Below, one piece after another: positions 6,204 through 7,704 of a DNA stretch of 7,704 nucleotides. This stretch comes from Bacteroidales bacterium (lineage in GTDB: Bacteria > Bacteroidota > Bacteroidia > Bacteroidales > WCHB1-69). The notes under the pieces were generated by a model. That model searched no databases and was not told the origin of the DNA. It saw only the letters and a program-made list of their open reading frames with translations. The position numbers and the translations under genes were made by a program. Position 1 is the first letter of the stretch. Every line of letters starts with the position of its first letter. The stretch covers positions 1-7,704 of the forward strand of contig JAKSMH010000036.1 of the NCBI GenBank assembly GCA_024400715.1. Direction: 5' to 3'.

Positions 6204-7529
6204 TTATTTTTTATAAAATTCTAAAATTTTCTGTCGGATAAGAAATTCATATTTGCACTGGATTTCTTCCTGTTGGGCCTTCACCCATTTTTGATTGGCC
6301 TGATTCAAGTTGAAAAGCGTGCTTTTACCGGCATCATAGCTCTTGCGTTCGTAGTCGAGACTGGTGGCGCTGGCTTCTTTGGCTTTGATGGCGGCTTGAT
6401 ATTTGCTGGCTGCCACTTGCGCATTGTAATAGGCCTGTTGAATTTCTACGCGCAATTTTTTGCGTTCCTGCTCTAAAGCCACCTGCTCTTTTAAAATGTT
6501 GACTTCGGCCATACGCACATTGTTTCTCGTTTCACAGCGGTTAAAGATGGGAATTGCCAGATGAAATCCTATCAATTCTGAACGATTTTGGTCAAAAAGC
6601 TGCTTGCCAAAGGCTGCTTCTGCCATACCCGGATTATTCAAAAAATGATAATAATAACTTTGCAGAGAGGCTTTGAGTGTTAACTGGGGAATATATTTGG
6701 TTTTGGCAACTTTCAATTGGCTTTCTGCAGATTGAATGCTGGATTTGGCGGCTAAAATGCTTGGAAAACTATCTACGCAGTCGTTATATACTTGTTGGGC
6801 TTGGGGAAGCAGAACTGCTTGCACGTGTTGGTCTGATAGCAACGGGTCGGCAATCTGGAGACTGGTTGGATTTTCGAGATTAAGCAATTGGGCCAACGAA
6901 ATCAGAGAGAGAGAGGCATTTCCTTCGTCTTTGGCCAATTGGTACTGGTCGTTGGACAATTGGGCGGCGGCATTAGCCTCTTCGCTTTCTGGTCGACGAC
7001 CTTCCTTAACAAGTTTTTTCGCACGTTCCAACAGTTGTTCACTCAGCCTAACCTGCTCGCGACTGATGGTGGCTAATCCTTGATTGTATAAGGCCTGCAG
7101 ATAATTGACGGATACCTGTATGGAAATGTCTTTTTGCGCTTTTTCAAATTGATGGGTAAAGGCATCAAGTTTAAATTGGTCGCTTTCTATTTGATTTTTG
7201 ACCCGAAAACCATCTAAAAGCGACATAGATGCATTGATTGATGCGGAAGTGTAAGATACGTTGACTTTTTTTGAATTCGTATTCATCACACCTGTGCTGG
7301 CATACATATTGTCGAAGCTCAAATCTTCGCCAATGTTCGCCGATACCTTAGGTAGCCAGCTGTTCTTGGCCGTGTTGAGGGCAATTTGTTGCCTGTTGAT
7401 GTTCAGTGACAAATCCTGAAGCGTCAGATTATGCTCTATCGCATATTGAATGCAATCATCAAGTGAAAATGTCTGTGCCGTGAGTTGAAACGACATGAAG
7501 ACAAATATGGGAATTAGAAGTTTTTTCAT
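6204..7529 (-). CDS. TolC-family outer-membrane efflux channel
   Basis: 441 residues. It forms the trimeric beta-barrel and periplasmic alpha-helical tunnel of a tripartite exporter. The signal peptide covers residues 1-19 (cleavage probably LTA/QTF), and the mature start FSLDDCIQYAIEHN is typical of the family. Two homologous halves (two OEP domains) are evident: each has a proline-marked barrel entry (NSWLPKVSANIG 56-67; TKYIPQLTLKASL 277-289), a barrel strand ending in a turn (SMSLLDGFRVKNQIE 101-115; GFHLAIPIFNRCETRNN 321-337) and long Ala/Gln/Glu-rich coiled-coil helices (about 120-210 and 340-440). YDAGKSTLFNLNQA at 398-411 is also typical. The start ATG overlaps the adaptor's TGA as ATGA, and AGAGGA lies 8 nt upstream, a real Shine-Dalgarno match in a phylum where these are uncommon. 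The length is normal. Confidence 0.93.
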   Translation of the reverse strand: MKKLLIPIFVFMSFQLTAQTFSLDDCIQYAIEHNLTLQDLSLNINRQQIALNTAKNSWLPKVSANIGEDLSFDNMYASTGVMNTNSKKVNVSYTSASINASMSLLDGFRVKNQIESDQFKLDAFTHQFEKAQKDISIQVSVNYLQALYNQGLATISREQVRLSEQLLERAKKLVKEGRRPESEEANAAAQLSNDQYQLAKDEGNASLSLISLAQLLNLENPTSLQIADPLLSDQHVQAVLLPQAQQVYNDCVDSFPSILAAKSSIQSAESQLKVAKTKYIPQLTLKASLQSYYYHFLNNPGMAEAAFGKQLFDQNRSELIGFHLAIPIFNRCETRNNVRMAEVNILKEQVALEQERKKLRVEIQQAYYNAQVAASKYQAAIKAKEASATSLDYERKSYDAGKSTLFNLNQANQKWVKAQQEEIQCKYEFLIRQKILEFYKK

Positions 7530-7704
7530 GTTTGGATTCCTCTTAATAACATATTGAGGCTGATGCCGTTTTTAATTTCAACATAAAGACCATCGCTGAG
7601 ACCCAATTCGACTGGGATCCGTTCAAAAGTCTGTTTCTTTTCATCTTTCTGATCTGAAGTGAGGCGATAAACGTATGGTTGGCCGTCCTCAAAAGAAACG
7701 CAGC
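7526..7704 (-). CDS. Periplasmic efflux adaptor (membrane fusion protein), C-terminal 58 residues, cut by window edge
   Basis: Only the C-terminal end is present, reading from the right edge to TGA at 7526-7528. It begins CVSFEDGQPYVYRL, and IPVELGLSDGLYVEIKNGI follows. This is the usual end of RND/ABC efflux adaptors: a beta strand carrying V.LG..DG..VEI..G, which belongs to the membrane-proximal domain. Adaptors bridge the inner-membrane pump and the TolC channel. The final segment ISLNMLLRGIQT departs from the common GLKEGDKV ending, so it may be a divergent subtype. The gene overlaps the TolC-family gene by 4 bp. The pump itself is not in the window, so whether it is RND or MacB-like ABC is open. 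Confidence 0.8.
   Translation of the reverse strand, partial: CVSFEDGQPYVYRLTSDQKDEKKQTFERIPVELGLSDGLYVEIKNGISLNMLLRGIQT

Overview
The window looks like a chromosomal segment of a member of the Bacteroidetes, probably Bacteroidales. Three things support this. Several genes are preceded by TAnnTTTG-type -7 promoter boxes rather than sigma70 hexamers. Shine-Dalgarno sequences are mostly weak or absent. The protein families also fit: an EcoEI-like HsdR, a lone MBOAT acyltransferase, an OPT-family transporter, and an adaptor/TolC efflux pair. No species is assigned.

Layout. (1) 1-1344, minus strand: the first 448 codons of a type I restriction endonuclease R subunit (hsdR), running off the left edge. 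The frame is open throughout but passes through a 16-base homopolymer (68-83) inside the helicase region. (2) 1345-1603: an AT-rich intergenic region with good Bacteroidetes promoter boxes for hsdR and, further upstream, a perfect 17-bp-arm palindrome plus two TGACA-N5-TGTCA sites spaced 31 bp apart. (3) 1604-3322, minus: an MBOAT O-acyltransferase (AlgI/DltB type). (4) 3323-3429: a short divergent promoter region. (5) 3430-4125, plus: a secreted protein of unknown function with a Met-rich middle and four cysteines. (6) 4147-4183: a strong hairpin terminator, shaped to work in both directions between convergent genes. (7) 4201-7704, minus: a tightly packed operon read from the right edge, consisting of the C-terminus of a periplasmic efflux adaptor, a TolC-family outer-membrane channel (ATGA overlap) and an OPT-family transporter (5-bp gap).

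How the genes work together. The restriction gene leads what is presumably an hsd operon continuing beyond the left edge. The adaptor and TolC proteins form the periplasmic and outer-membrane parts of a tripartite exporter whose inner-membrane pump is not in the window. The OPT transporter is translationally close-coupled to them, an arrangement worth attention. The MBOAT protein and the secreted unknown are divergently transcribed neighbours with no evident shared pathway. I see no clearly new system. The two best leads are the homopolymer in hsdR (possible phase variation, or an assembly error) and the palindromic array upstream of it.
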